44,224 nucleotides of DNA, taken from positions 1 to 44,224 of the forward strand of contig DJXP01000071.1 of assembly GCA_002449785.1 (NCBI GenBank), given 5' to 3'. The position numbers and the translations under genes are program-made. Below the pieces are notes generated by a model, which was given only the letters and a program-made list of their open reading frames with translations, ran no database searches and was not told the origin of the DNA. This document shows, piece by piece, positions 16,216 to 24,453 of the stretch. The stretch comes from Clostridiales bacterium UBA7001. GTDB lineage: Bacteria; Bacillota; Clostridia; TANB77; CAG-508. The number at the start of each line of letters is the position of its first letter. Positions within the stretch are counted from its first letter, which is position 1.

Positions 16216-17745
16216 ATGAGTTTGTTTTCTAAGCTTAAAGATTATAATTTAGAATTAGACGAAGTATTAGATAATAAATATTTTTCATCTAATATAAAGA
16301 ATTTGCTACTCAATATGATCTACAAAATCGATATAAATTATAAAGACTTTAATGAAGTAAAAAGATGTGTTAAATCTAAAGAAGAATTTTTAAACGAATT
16401 AATTGAAACTGTTAGATTATATTGTGATAATATTCAAATTGCTAAGCCTGACTCTGATCAGGCTAAAATGCTTATTAAGAATGATGTTCTAGCGGTTACT
16501 AATGAAAGAGAAAGAAGTATTTTATCCTATCAAACAGATATTGCTATTCTTTATGCAATATCTGATATTTCTCCAAAATATTATTATATATCTCAAGATT
16601 TTTTATTGGGAAGAAGCCTTCAAAATGTTCTAGTTGACGGATTTAATATAAACAATATAGAAGTATTAAGAGATTTTAATGGATGGTCTTGGGATATTAC
16701 AAATGATTTAAAATACAACTATATTAATAATCTTATTTATCAAAATTTATTAATGATATTAGGAGATAAATTTTTAACTGAATGGAGAACTTATAATTTT
16801 ACAGATAGAGACTTTTTATTTGAAACGAAAAAATATATAAAATATTTTACTAATAATGATAAGTACTTAAAATCGTTATATATGCTTGTATATTTAAGTC
16901 TGCCTGGGAAAGAAAAAGAATTAATAGATAAAAAGCTTGTGGAATATAATAAAATTTTACGAAAAATGGATGACAAAATAAAATTTATAGAAGATTCAAA
17001 AAATAAAAAAATCAAACTTACAAAAAAACTAGAAAAAATAGATATTGCATTACATGATAAAAAAACATTAGAAAAAAAATTTAAAAAATCTAATGCTAAG
17101 TTAGAAAATGAAAAGAAAATAAAGAACTTGGCAAGTTATAAAAAGATGGTAATTAAAGAAAGAGAAAAAATATTAAATCAGATTAATGAAATATCATTTA
17201 TATTAAAACCTTCTAACTTCATAAGCCAAAAGCAGATGATGAATGATGTAATTGAATTATGTAGTGGTAATAAAAATTTAGAAAAGGCGATAATTGATTC
17301 TCAAAACGAGTTTTTAGTTTTCTTAGAAAAAAAATTAAATAAAATGAAAACTAGAGATGAAATAATTGATATTATATATGAACTTAGATATTATCAAAAG
17401 ATTAGAATAACAGATGATGTATTAATAGAAGATATTGAAGAGATTGATAACCATATTGATAAGTTATTTAAAAAAGCAATAACAAAGTTATGTGAAATTG
17501 GTGCTATTAGAATTATTAGTATGGACATTAATTTAAATTATGAGATAATAAAATATGCCTTAAATACTACAATAATTAGTTTAGAACAAATTAGGCTTTC
17601 ATTTGACATTGATGATAATGGATTAGTTATTAGAGTATATGATAAAGATAATTTTGAAAAACAAGGTAGAAAGCAAGTAACAATGGGGAAGAAAAAGAAA
17701 ATTCTTGAGGTACCTTTAAAAAGAAGAATTAAATTATTTAGCTAG
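16216..17745 (+). CDS. Uncharacterised 509-residue protein with central coiled coil
   Basis: 509 residues from ATG 16216 (MSLFSKLKDYN), placed 7 bases after AGGGGGA; the in-frame ATG at 16195 precedes that SD. The N-terminal 250 residues are helical with aromatic-rich segments ('PKYYYISQDFLLGRSLQNVL', 'GWSWDITNDLKYNYINNL'). A Lys/Glu coiled coil spans about 255-330. The C-terminal third is mixed alpha/beta. No catalytic motif, signal peptide or membrane helix is visible and I do not recognise the family. It likely shares a transcript and pathway with the 150-residue gene just upstream. The stop is followed immediately by a copy of the GGGGAC repeat. Confidence 0.65.
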   Translation: MSLFSKLKDYNLELDEVLDNKYFSSNIKNLLLNMIYKIDINYKDFNEVKRCVKSKEEFLNELIETVRLYCDNIQIAKPDSDQAKMLIKNDVLAVTNERERSILSYQTDIAILYAISDISPKYYYISQDFLLGRSLQNVLVDGFNINNIEVLRDFNGWSWDITNDLKYNYINNLIYQNLLMILGDKFLTEWRTYNFTDRDFLFETKKYIKYFTNNDKYLKSLYMLVYLSLPGKEKELIDKKLVEYNKILRKMDDKIKFIEDSKNKKIKLTKKLEKIDIALHDKKTLEKKFKKSNAKLENEKKIKNLASYKKMVIKEREKILNQINEISFILKPSNFISQKQMMNDVIELCSGNKNLEKAIIDSQNEFLVFLEKKLNKMKTRDEIIDIIYELRYYQKIRITDDVLIEDIEEIDNHIDKLFKKAITKLCEIGAIRIISMDINLNYEIIKYALNTTIISLEQIRLSFDIDDNGLVIRVYDKDNFEKQGRKQVTMGKKKKILEVPLKRRIKLFS

Positions 17746-17780
17746 GGCCATTGGGGACATTGCTGAAAAAGCGACAAAAG
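17746..17780 (+). repeat. Diverged copy of the RAYT-associated repeat (copy A)
   Basis: GGCCATTGGGGACATTGCTG at 17746-17765 matches the outer end of the other copies (CCATTGGGGACGTTTC). The inner palindrome has decayed (GCGACAAAAG). It begins at the base after the stop codon of the preceding gene, as do copies B and C. Confidence 0.6.
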
Positions 17781-17797
17781 AAAGGAATGAATTAAGT

Positions 17798-19447
17798 ATG
17801 AAAATAACTTTTTTAGGAGCAGCTAAAACTGTTACAGGTTCAAATTTTTTAGTAGAAGCAGCAGGAAAAAAATTTCTAGTTGATTGTGGGATGTATCAAG
17901 GAAAGGTTACACATGACTTAGAAAATACTGATCCATTTTTATATGATGTACATGATATAGATTTTATGATACTTACACATGCACATATAGACCATTCAGG
18001 CAGAATTCCGAAATTATATAATGAGGGATATAGGAATCCTATATATGCTACAAAAGCAACTTGTGATTTGTGTGAAATTATGCTTCCAGATAGTGGACAT
18101 ATACAAGAAGTTGAAATAGTTTGGAAAAATAAGAAAAGAGTTAGAGAAGGAAAAGATGAACTTCCACCACTTTATACTGCGGAAGAAGCTTATAAATGTT
18201 TAGAAATATTTAAACCTGTTCAGTATGATGAAATAGTTGAAGTTGATGAAAATATTAGTATAAGATTTAATGATGCAGGACATATGTTAGGCTCTGCAAT
18301 TGTTGAAATTTGGGCAATTGAAAATGGAAAAACTGTAAAAACTGTATTTACAGGAGATTTAGGAAATAATGACCTTCCATTATTAGATTCACCTACAATG
18401 ATTGGTAATGCAGATTACTTAGTTATGGAATCTACATATGGAAATAGATTACATGTTAGAAATGATGAGAAAGCAAAAATGTTTTTAGATATTGTATCTG
18501 AAACTTTAGATAATGGGGGAAGAGTAATTATTCCATCGTTTGCAGTTGGTAGAACTCAAGAAATTCTTTATGAACTAGATATCTTAAAAGATGATTTAGG
18601 TAGAGATGAGGATTTTGCCAAAAAATATGAAACAATTATGAATGTACCAGTATATGTTGATAGCCCACTTGCAATTTCTGCTACAGAAATTTTTAAGAAA
18701 AATATAGACTTATTCGAAGAAGAAATCCAAGAAAAAATTAAAAGAGGTGATAATCCATTAGAGTTTAATGGACTTCAGTTTACACAAACTGCTGAAGAAT
18801 CTAAAGCTTTAAATGAAGATAGAAGACCTGCAATAATTTTATCTGCAAGTGGTATGTGTGAAGTTGGAAGAATAAAGCATCATTTGAAACATAATTTATG
18901 GGATCCAACAAGTACAATTCTTTTTGTAGGATATCAAGCACCTGGTACTTTAGGAAGAGCAATAGTTGACGGTGCTAAGAAAGTAAAAATATTTGGTGAA
19001 GAAATTGCTGTAAATGCCAGAGTTGAATACATTGAAGGTTATTCTGGACATGCTGATCAAACATGGCTTCTAAACTTTGTATATTCTTTTCATAATCCAC
19101 CAAAACATATCTTTTTAGTACATGGAGAAGAAGAAGGACAAGAAGTATTAAAAGAAAAAATTGAAGAAAATACAGAATGTAAAGTAACAATCCCTAATTT
19201 TGGTGATTGCTATGAACTTGTTGGAGACTCACCAATTCTTTTAGAAGAAACAGAAGAAATCGGTATATTTAAAAGAGAATTTAAGCGCTTAGATTTAATA
19301 GAGAAAATTGAGGAATTAAAAGATAGTATAGAAAATATAGAAAATGTTGTAATGGAATCTAACATTGAAACAGGTGATGAAGAATTAAAATCATTAGAAG
19401 ATAGAGTGCGTGAACTTCAAAAGCAAATACAAGATTTGATGGATTAG
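17798..19447 (+). CDS. Metallo-beta-lactamase/beta-CASP family protein (RNA-processing type)
   Basis: 549 residues. The N-terminal MBL fold starts 'MKITFLGAAKTVTGSNFLVE' and holds the metal motif 'THAHIDHSGRIPKL' (about residues 58-71), then 'FNDAGHMLGSAIVEI' and 'FTGDLGNNDLPLL'. The beta-CASP insert follows ('STYGNRLH', 'IIPSFAVGRTQEIL', 'VDSPLAISATEIF') with 'ILSASGMCEVGRIKHHLKH' and the final 'GYSGHADQ' His motif. This is the YsgI/TTHA0252/CPSF-73-like branch, zinc-dependent endo- or exoribonucleases. Beyond the usual length of about 460-470 there is a C-terminal coiled-coil extension (about 490-549) of unknown role. SD AAAGGAA lies near 17781. Repeat copies A and B directly flank the gene. 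Confidence 0.9.
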   Translation: MKITFLGAAKTVTGSNFLVEAAGKKFLVDCGMYQGKVTHDLENTDPFLYDVHDIDFMILTHAHIDHSGRIPKLYNEGYRNPIYATKATCDLCEIMLPDSGHIQEVEIVWKNKKRVREGKDELPPLYTAEEAYKCLEIFKPVQYDEIVEVDENISIRFNDAGHMLGSAIVEIWAIENGKTVKTVFTGDLGNNDLPLLDSPTMIGNADYLVMESTYGNRLHVRNDEKAKMFLDIVSETLDNGGRVIIPSFAVGRTQEILYELDILKDDLGRDEDFAKKYETIMNVPVYVDSPLAISATEIFKKNIDLFEEEIQEKIKRGDNPLEFNGLQFTQTAEESKALNEDRRPAIILSASGMCEVGRIKHHLKHNLWDPTSTILFVGYQAPGTLGRAIVDGAKKVKIFGEEIAVNARVEYIEGYSGHADQTWLLNFVYSFHNPPKHIFLVHGEEEGQEVLKEKIEENTECKVTIPNFGDCYELVGDSPILLEETEEIGIFKREFKRLDLIEKIEELKDSIENIENVVMESNIETGDEELKSLEDRVRELQKQIQDLMD

Positions 19448-19576
19448 GAGCCATTGGGGACGTTTCTTTTTTGGACAAAATGTCCAACTTGGACCAGATG
19501 TTGAATAATAGTTTAATATAAAGGGGTGACTCTTTTGGTCGCATTTACAGCCAAAATAGGGCGTCCCTGTTGGAGG
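19448..19576 (+). mobile_element. Non-autonomous RAYT-family element (copy B), internally deleted
   Basis: It starts at the base after a stop codon. The left end CCATTGGGGACGTTTC is followed by the palindrome GGACAAAATGTCC (19473-19485) and by sequence aligning with the leader of the full element (TTGGACCAGATGTTGAATAA versus TTGAACCATATGTTTAATAA). It continues to a possible start region (GGGGTGACTCTTTTGG versus GAGGTGAAACTTTGCC). The right end CGTCCCTGTTGG resembles the inverted outer end of copy D. A hairpin TTTTGG/CCAAAA (19533-19556) lies inside. It looks like a transposase gene reduced to its ends. Its right edge abuts the SD of the next gene. Confidence 0.65.
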
Positions 19577-19580
19577 AAAA

Positions 19581-20576
19581 ATGGAAAAATTATCTTTAAC
19601 TTGTCCTAAATGTCATGGAACAATGGAATTAAACGAAACTAAAACTGAAATGATATGCCCATATTGCAGAAATAAAATCATTATTGATGATGATATAGAT
19701 AAAAAGGCTGAAAGAATAAAGAAGATTGCATATGCTCGAGAAGAAGGTGAAAGACTAGCAGAAGAAGCTGCTCAAAAGAGAAATGCTAAAACTAATTTAA
19801 AGAAAAAAATTAGAACAAAATTAATTATTCTTGGTATTATAGCAGTATTAGTTTCTATAGGATGTATGTCTTATGAATCAAATCTTGAGTATGTTGAAGA
19901 TCCATTTAGTTATATTGATGTTTCTTTTTCAGGAGTAAACCATTTAGGTGAAGCAGAGATTAGTCATAAAGATAATTATAAAACATATATAGATTATTCA
20001 ATATCAAAAGATACAAATCTTTCGGAAGGTGAAAAAGTTACAGTAACAGCAAAGAGTTCAGAATATAGGCTGGGGATAAAAAGTAAAGAATATACTGTTG
20101 AAGGGCTTTTGTCACTTCTACTGGATTTAAAAGATTTAACTAATGATATGAAAAATTATATACATAATATTTCTTATGATTTTCAAAATCAAGAAATTAC
20201 AGGTACATACGCATTTGATGGCGAACTTGTGAGTTTGGAACCATATAAGTTTTATTTAAGTACTGATGGTAAAACAAAAAATTATTTATATGATGTTTAT
20301 TTGGCTAAAATCAAAGCAGGTAATGGTATAACATATGACAGATATGTTGTAACTAGATACGAAAAAGTTGTAATCACAAATAATGAAGGTGATCTTGTAA
20401 GATATTCATCAAAAAGGCATATTGGAAATTTGATAAGAGCAGGTAATCCTTCTGCATGGAGTCAAAAAGAGGGATATGCGGGTTCTATTTGGGGATTTTA
20501 TTCAATTGAAGAACTTGAAAGTTATATAAAAAATAATGATGATACAGACGTGTCTATGAAAGTGTATAGTGAATAA
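19581..20576 (+). CDS. Zinc-ribbon, single-pass membrane protein with extracytoplasmic domain
   Basis: 331 residues. The N-terminal zinc ribbon 'CPKCHGTMELNETKTEMICPYC' has two CxxC pairs. It is followed by a charged coiled helix (about 40-75), one membrane segment 'LIILGIIAVLVSIGCM' (about 81-96) and an outside domain of about 230 residues. That domain has beta-rich phrases ('YIDVSFSGVNHLGEAEISHK', 'VTVTAKSSEYRLGIKSKEYTV') like an Ig or DUF-type sensor or lipid-interaction domain. The cytosolic zinc ribbon plus external domain suggests an envelope sensor or scaffold, but I do not recognise the family. SD TTGGAGGA comes from the end of repeat copy B. Confidence 0.7.
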   Translation: MEKLSLTCPKCHGTMELNETKTEMICPYCRNKIIIDDDIDKKAERIKKIAYAREEGERLAEEAAQKRNAKTNLKKKIRTKLIILGIIAVLVSIGCMSYESNLEYVEDPFSYIDVSFSGVNHLGEAEISHKDNYKTYIDYSISKDTNLSEGEKVTVTAKSSEYRLGIKSKEYTVEGLLSLLLDLKDLTNDMKNYIHNISYDFQNQEITGTYAFDGELVSLEPYKFYLSTDGKTKNYLYDVYLAKIKAGNGITYDRYVVTRYEKVVITNNEGDLVRYSSKRHIGNLIRAGNPSAWSQKEGYAGSIWGFYSIEELESYIKNNDDTDVSMKVYSE

Positions 20577-20652
20577 ATGAAGAAAATATGAAAAAGATAT
20601 AGTGTAATTTTTTATTTTTTACATAAAAAATTTAGTATGTTAGGAGATAAAG

Positions 20653-21423
20653 ATGGAAGATAACAATAAAAAACAAATAAAGATATCTTTAATGACATTA
20701 TTAAAAATAGTTTTCTTATTAATAGTGTTAATTCTTTTAATTTGTAGTATTGTTTATTGGAGAAAATATAATGAAAATAAAGAAGTAAGTAAGAAAGAAG
20801 TAAAAAGTGAAGTGAATAATTTGTATAATTCAGCTTTAGATGAATCTGACAAACCTATTATTTACATTTATCCGGAACAAGAAACCTTAGTTAGTGTAAA
20901 ATTAGGTAATTCAAAAGACTTAATATGTACATATCCAAAATATAATGAAAATGATGGATGGACTGTAAATGCTAAACCTAATGGAGATTTGCAAGATATT
21001 AAAACAGGAAGGAAGCTTTATGCACTTTATTGGGAAGGAAAAAGTTCTAAAATATATAATTATGAAAATGTTCAAGAAGGATTTGTAGTAAGAGGAGAAA
21101 ATACAGCTGAATTTTTAGAGGAAAAGCTTGAAATATTAGGATTAAATGAAAGAGAAGCAGAAGAATTTATAGTATATTGGCTTCCACAAATGGAAAAAAA
21201 TAAATATAATTATATAAGATTTGAAACACAAGAGGAAATAGAAAAAGAAATGCCACTTGAAATAGAGCCAAAACCGGATACTATAATAAGAATTTTAATG
21301 GATTGGAAAGCTCTAGATGAAAAGATAGAGATTGAAGAACAAAAGTTAGAAAAAGTAAATAGAGAAGGCTTTACAGTTGTTGAATGGGGTGGAAGCATAT
21401 TAAATGAAAGTATTATAAAATAA
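20653..21423 (+). CDS. Membrane-anchored protein with 'KPIIYIYP' domain, function unknown
   Basis: 256 residues with one N-terminal membrane segment (about 12-36, 'LMTLLKIVFLLIVLILLICS') and an external domain of about 215 residues. That domain opens with 'DKPIIYIYPEQETLVSVKLG', a phrase I recall from conserved Firmicutes/Clostridia proteins of unknown function. Further landmarks are 'LYALYWEGKS', 'GFVVRGENTAEFLEEKLEILGLNEREAEEFIVYWLPQM' (two parts of one conserved stretch) and the C-terminal 'GFTVVEWGGSIL'. No enzyme motif is evident. SD TTAGGAGAT lies 9 bases before the ATG. It is in line with the zinc-ribbon membrane protein 76 bp upstream. Confidence 0.7.
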   Translation: MEDNNKKQIKISLMTLLKIVFLLIVLILLICSIVYWRKYNENKEVSKKEVKSEVNNLYNSALDESDKPIIYIYPEQETLVSVKLGNSKDLICTYPKYNENDGWTVNAKPNGDLQDIKTGRKLYALYWEGKSSKIYNYENVQEGFVVRGENTAEFLEEKLEILGLNEREAEEFIVYWLPQMEKNKYNYIRFETQEEIEKEMPLEIEPKPDTIIRILMDWKALDEKIEIEEQKLEKVNREGFTVVEWGGSILNESIIK

Positions 21424-21446
21424 TTTTAAAAGCTTTCTTAAAAATG

Positions 21447-21475
21447 TTGAAAAAATATAAAAAAAAAGATATATT
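21447..21475 (+). promoter_or_regulatory. Promoter of the GH15 gene
   Basis: TTGAAA (21447-21452), a 17-base spacer and TATATT (21470-21475). The predicted transcript has a leader of about 115 bases. It contains the hairpin GGACTTAA (21481-21488) / TTAAGTCC (21499-21506) near its 5' end and the palindrome ATCTTTATATAAAGAT (21533-21548). Confidence 0.6.
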
Positions 21476-21595
21476 ATAAGGGACTTAAGTAGTATACTTT
21501 AAGTCCTTTAAATTTAAATACTAGGAAGGTTATCTTTATATAAAGATGATTTTAAGTATAGAAAGTTATAATTATAAAAGCAAGGAGAAACATAT

Positions 21596-23503
21596 ATGAG
21601 AGAAAAATACTTTAATGATGCAGTAGTTGGAAATAATAAAATAACAGCAAGTTTTACAAAAACAGGTGAGCTAATTAGAATGTTTTATGGTTATTCAGAT
21701 TATAAACAATTTGTAGAAACTTTTCATACTGGAATTAAAGTTAATGATTCTGCTATTATTTATTTACATAGTGATGTAAATAACGCTTATGTTCAAAAAT
21801 ATATTGAAAATACTAATATATTAAAAACTGAAATTTTAAATACATATTTTAATACAAGAATTACTCAAATAGATTTTGTTCCTATACATGAGAATATATT
21901 AATTAGAAAATATACAATAAAAAATGAAAACACTATAGATTTAAAAATTAATTTTTTGGCTTATTCAAAATTATTAACAAATTTAAACAATGATACTAGT
22001 GGATATGTAAAAAACAATGCATTACTTCAGTATAATCACGATTTTACAGTATGTACTTTTTCAAATAAAGATTTATTATCAGATCAGGTAAATGGATCAG
22101 CTGGAAATTTTAAATCAGGTGTTATTGGATGTAAAGACTATATTGGAATGTCACCAGATTCAGCTATAAGTTATAATCTGGATGTATTAAAGCCAGGAGA
22201 AGAAGTATCTTTTAATTTGTTTATTTTTATAAATAAGAATAAATATCACAATGTTTTAAATGAATTAGATGATGAGATTGAAAGAATAAGAAAATTTGAT
22301 GTAGATGCTTTAATTAGTGAAGCAAGAGAATATTGGAAAAATTATTTAAAAGAACATGACACATTAAGCATTGAGAAAAAACCAGTAAGTCAAAAAGTTA
22401 AAGATATATATAATAGAACGATACTATTATATCCATTACTTATAAATGATAAAACTGGTGGAATTTCTGCTGGAATAGAAATTGACGAAGGAAAAACTAA
22501 ATGTGGAAGATATTCGTATTGTTGGCCAAGAGATGCTGTATTTATTACAGAAGCATTAGATATTATTGGAATGGATGATATTACAGAAAAGTTTTATTCT
22601 ATATTTTGCAAAATGACTCAAAATAAAAATGGTAGATGGGAGCAAAGATTTTATACAGATGGAAGATTAGCACCTTCTTGGGGGTACCAAATTGATGAAA
22701 CTGCAAGTGTAATAATTGGTTCATATGCACATTATAAAGTATGTAATAATAAAGATTTTTTAAAAAATAATTTAGAGATGATAGAAAAAGCAACTTCTTA
22801 CTTAATGGAATATGCCTATGATGTATTAAATGAAAAAAATGAATTTAAATTAAGTTATGATTTGTGGGAAGAATATGAAGGATTTTCAATATATTCAATT
22901 TCTTCTATTTATGCTGCATTTTCATCAATGATAAAAATTTATGAGGAAATAAAAAGTGAACTAAATCTTGAAAATGGAGAAAACATTGAAAAAATTGATA
23001 CACAAATAAAAGAATTAAATGAGTTATCTATTAAGATAAAAGAATACAGTGAAAACAAATTTTATGATGAAAATAAAAATAGTTATGTAAGGAATACAAA
23101 TGACAGAAGGATAGATATTAGTCTTCTTGGAACAATAGTACCATTTTGTATGTTTGATTGTAAGGACAAAAAAATATTAAATACAATAGAAAAAATAAAT
23201 TCAACTTTAAAAACATATACTGGAGGATATATAAGATATGAAGGAGATAATTATATAGGCGGATATAATCCATGGCCAATTGCTACTTTATGGATGGCTT
23301 GGTACTATATTGAATCAGGTGACTATCCAAAAGCAGTAGAGTGTTTTAATTTTGTTACAAATTCTGCATCTGAACTATCATTTTTAGGAGAACAAGTCGA
23401 TAATAGAAAAATGAAACCAGCATGGGTAATAGGTTTAACATGGAGTCATGCAATGTACATTATTATACTTGAAAAATTGCTAAAAAGAGGTATAATATAC
23501 TAA
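21596..23503 (+). CDS. Glycoside hydrolase family 15 (glucoamylase-type), cytosolic
   Basis: 635 residues without a signal peptide. The N-terminal beta-sandwich is followed by an (alpha/alpha)6 barrel with GH15 landmarks: 'GRYSYCWPRDAVFI' (about 302-315), 'DLWEEYEGFSIYSISSIY' (about 422-439, general-acid Glu), 'GGYNPWPIATLWMAWYY' and 'LGEQVDNRKMKPAWVIGLTWSHAMYI' region (general-base Glu in GEQ, about residue 597). It releases glucose from maltodextrins or related alpha-glucosides; the exact substrate cannot be read. SD CAAGGAGAA lies 8 bases before the ATG. Transcription is likely from its own promoter with a structured leader. The stop is directly followed by repeat copy C of the RAYT element. 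Confidence 0.9.
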   Translation: MREKYFNDAVVGNNKITASFTKTGELIRMFYGYSDYKQFVETFHTGIKVNDSAIIYLHSDVNNAYVQKYIENTNILKTEILNTYFNTRITQIDFVPIHENILIRKYTIKNENTIDLKINFLAYSKLLTNLNNDTSGYVKNNALLQYNHDFTVCTFSNKDLLSDQVNGSAGNFKSGVIGCKDYIGMSPDSAISYNLDVLKPGEEVSFNLFIFINKNKYHNVLNELDDEIERIRKFDVDALISEAREYWKNYLKEHDTLSIEKKPVSQKVKDIYNRTILLYPLLINDKTGGISAGIEIDEGKTKCGRYSYCWPRDAVFITEALDIIGMDDITEKFYSIFCKMTQNKNGRWEQRFYTDGRLAPSWGYQIDETASVIIGSYAHYKVCNNKDFLKNNLEMIEKATSYLMEYAYDVLNEKNEFKLSYDLWEEYEGFSIYSISSIYAAFSSMIKIYEEIKSELNLENGENIEKIDTQIKELNELSIKIKEYSENKFYDENKNSYVRNTNDRRIDISLLGTIVPFCMFDCKDKKILNTIEKINSTLKTYTGGYIRYEGDNYIGGYNPWPIATLWMAWYYIESGDYPKAVECFNFVTNSASELSFLGEQVDNRKMKPAWVIGLTWSHAMYIIILEKLLKRGIIY

Positions 23504-23542
23504 TGTCCTTTTGGGGACGTTTGTTAATGGACATTTTTGTCC
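23504..23542 (+). repeat. RAYT element left inverted repeat (copy C)
   Basis: The outer block CCTTTTGGGGACGTTT is followed by the perfect-stem palindrome GGACATTTTTGTCC (23529-23542). It abuts the GH15 stop codon. Confidence 0.85.
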
Positions 23543-23601
23543 TTTTGAACCATATGTTTAATAAAATAGGGGCAAATTTAAAAATGAAATGAGGTGAAAC
23601 T

Positions 23602-24354
23602 TTGCCCAGAAATAATAGAATATATGGAAATAGTAAAATATACCATGTTATGCTTAGAGGAATTAATAAAAAGGATATTTTTTTTGATGACTCTGACAGA
23701 AACAAATTTATTAAATCATTGAAAGACTCAAAAGAAAAATATCATTATAAGTTGTATGCATATTGTTTGATGAAAAATCATATACATTTATTGATTTTTG
23801 ATGAATGGTGCTGTTTGTCTAGTATTATTCAAAGTATAGCTATTAAATATGCATTATATTTTAATAAAAAATATAATAGATGTGGGCATCTATTTCAAAA
23901 TCGATATAAGAATAAATGCGTTGAAAACGATATTTATTTTAAAAATCTTATTAGATATATTCACCAAAATCCAGAAAAAGCAGGAATATGTCTAACAGAA
24001 GATTATAATTGGAGTAGTTTTAGCGATTATGTTAACGTATCGTATTTAACAGATTGTGACTTTGTTTTAGAACAATTTGATAACAGTATAGAAAACTTTA
24101 GAAATTATAATTTGACAAATATTAATAGGTTAGAGGATGAAATTGAATTCGAATTTATTAGTAGAGTTGATGATGAAACTGCAGTAAAGATGATAAAAAC
24201 AAATCTAAAAGTAGAAGATATTTCTAAAATAATAAATTATAATATAACAATCAGAAACAAATATATACATGAAATCAAGAAAATAAAATGCTTGTCATAT
24301 AATCAGATTTCTAGAATATTAAAAGTAAATAGAAAAATTGTTGAAAGGGCATAA
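23602..24354 (+). CDS. REP-associated tyrosine transposase (TnpA_REP/RAYT, Y1 HUH family)
   Basis: 250 residues from TTG 23602 (MPRNNRIYGNSKIYHVML), with SD GAGGTGA 6-8 bases upstream. The order is RAYT-like: 'YHVMLRGINKKDIFFDD', the HUH metal motif 'MKNHIHLLI' (about residues 59-67), and 'YIHQNPEKAGI' (about 120-130), whose Tyr is the predicted nucleophile. The C-terminus carries a helix-turn-helix-like extension ('SYNQISRILKVNRKIVER'). Such enzymes cut and rejoin single-stranded DNA at palindromic REP-type ends. It is complete with intact catalytic residues and flanked by matching inverted palindromic repeats, so it may be active. Codon use is similar to that of its neighbours. Confidence 0.92.
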   Translation: MPRNNRIYGNSKIYHVMLRGINKKDIFFDDSDRNKFIKSLKDSKEKYHYKLYAYCLMKNHIHLLIFDEWCCLSSIIQSIAIKYALYFNKKYNRCGHLFQNRYKNKCVENDIYFKNLIRYIHQNPEKAGICLTEDYNWSSFSDYVNVSYLTDCDFVLEQFDNSIENFRNYNLTNINRLEDEIEFEFISRVDDETAVKMIKTNLKVEDISKIINYNITIRNKYIHEIKKIKCLSYNQISRILKVNRKIVERA

Positions 24355-24391
24355 AACAATTTTATATCAAAAATAAACATATGTAAAAAAA

Positions 24392-24430
24392 GGACAAAAA
24401 TGTCCATATAGAAACGTCCCCAATAGGACA
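24392..24430 (-). repeat. RAYT element right inverted repeat (copy D)
   Basis: The palindrome GGACAAAAATGTCC (24392-24405) is followed by AAACGTCCCCAATAGG, the inverted complement of copy C. The last 9 bases are tandemly duplicated. Confidence 0.85.
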
Positions 24431-24453
24431 AATAGGACATAGAAAGGAGAAAT

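Larger units (their letters stand above)
23504..24430 (+). mobile_element. RAYT element: transposase flanked by 37-39-bp inverted repeats
   Basis: The left end (23504-23542) reads CCTTTTGGGGACGTTTG...GGACATTTTTGTCC. The right end (24392-24430) is its inverted counterpart: GGACAAAAATGTCC...AAACGTCCCCAATAGG. After complementing one end, the two agree at nearly all positions. Each end holds a 14-bp palindrome plus an outer GGGGACGTTT block. The single gene inside is a Y1 HUH transposase of the REP-associated type. The element begins directly after the GH15 stop codon and ends 24 bp before the radA ATG. A 9-bp tandem duplication (AATAGGACA, 24422-24439) is at its right edge. Confidence 0.85.

Noticed and set aside
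21480..21509. Terminator after the KPIIYIYP gene
   Set aside because: The stem lies downstream of a good promoter and is followed by mixed A/T rather than a T run, so a leader hairpin is more likely.
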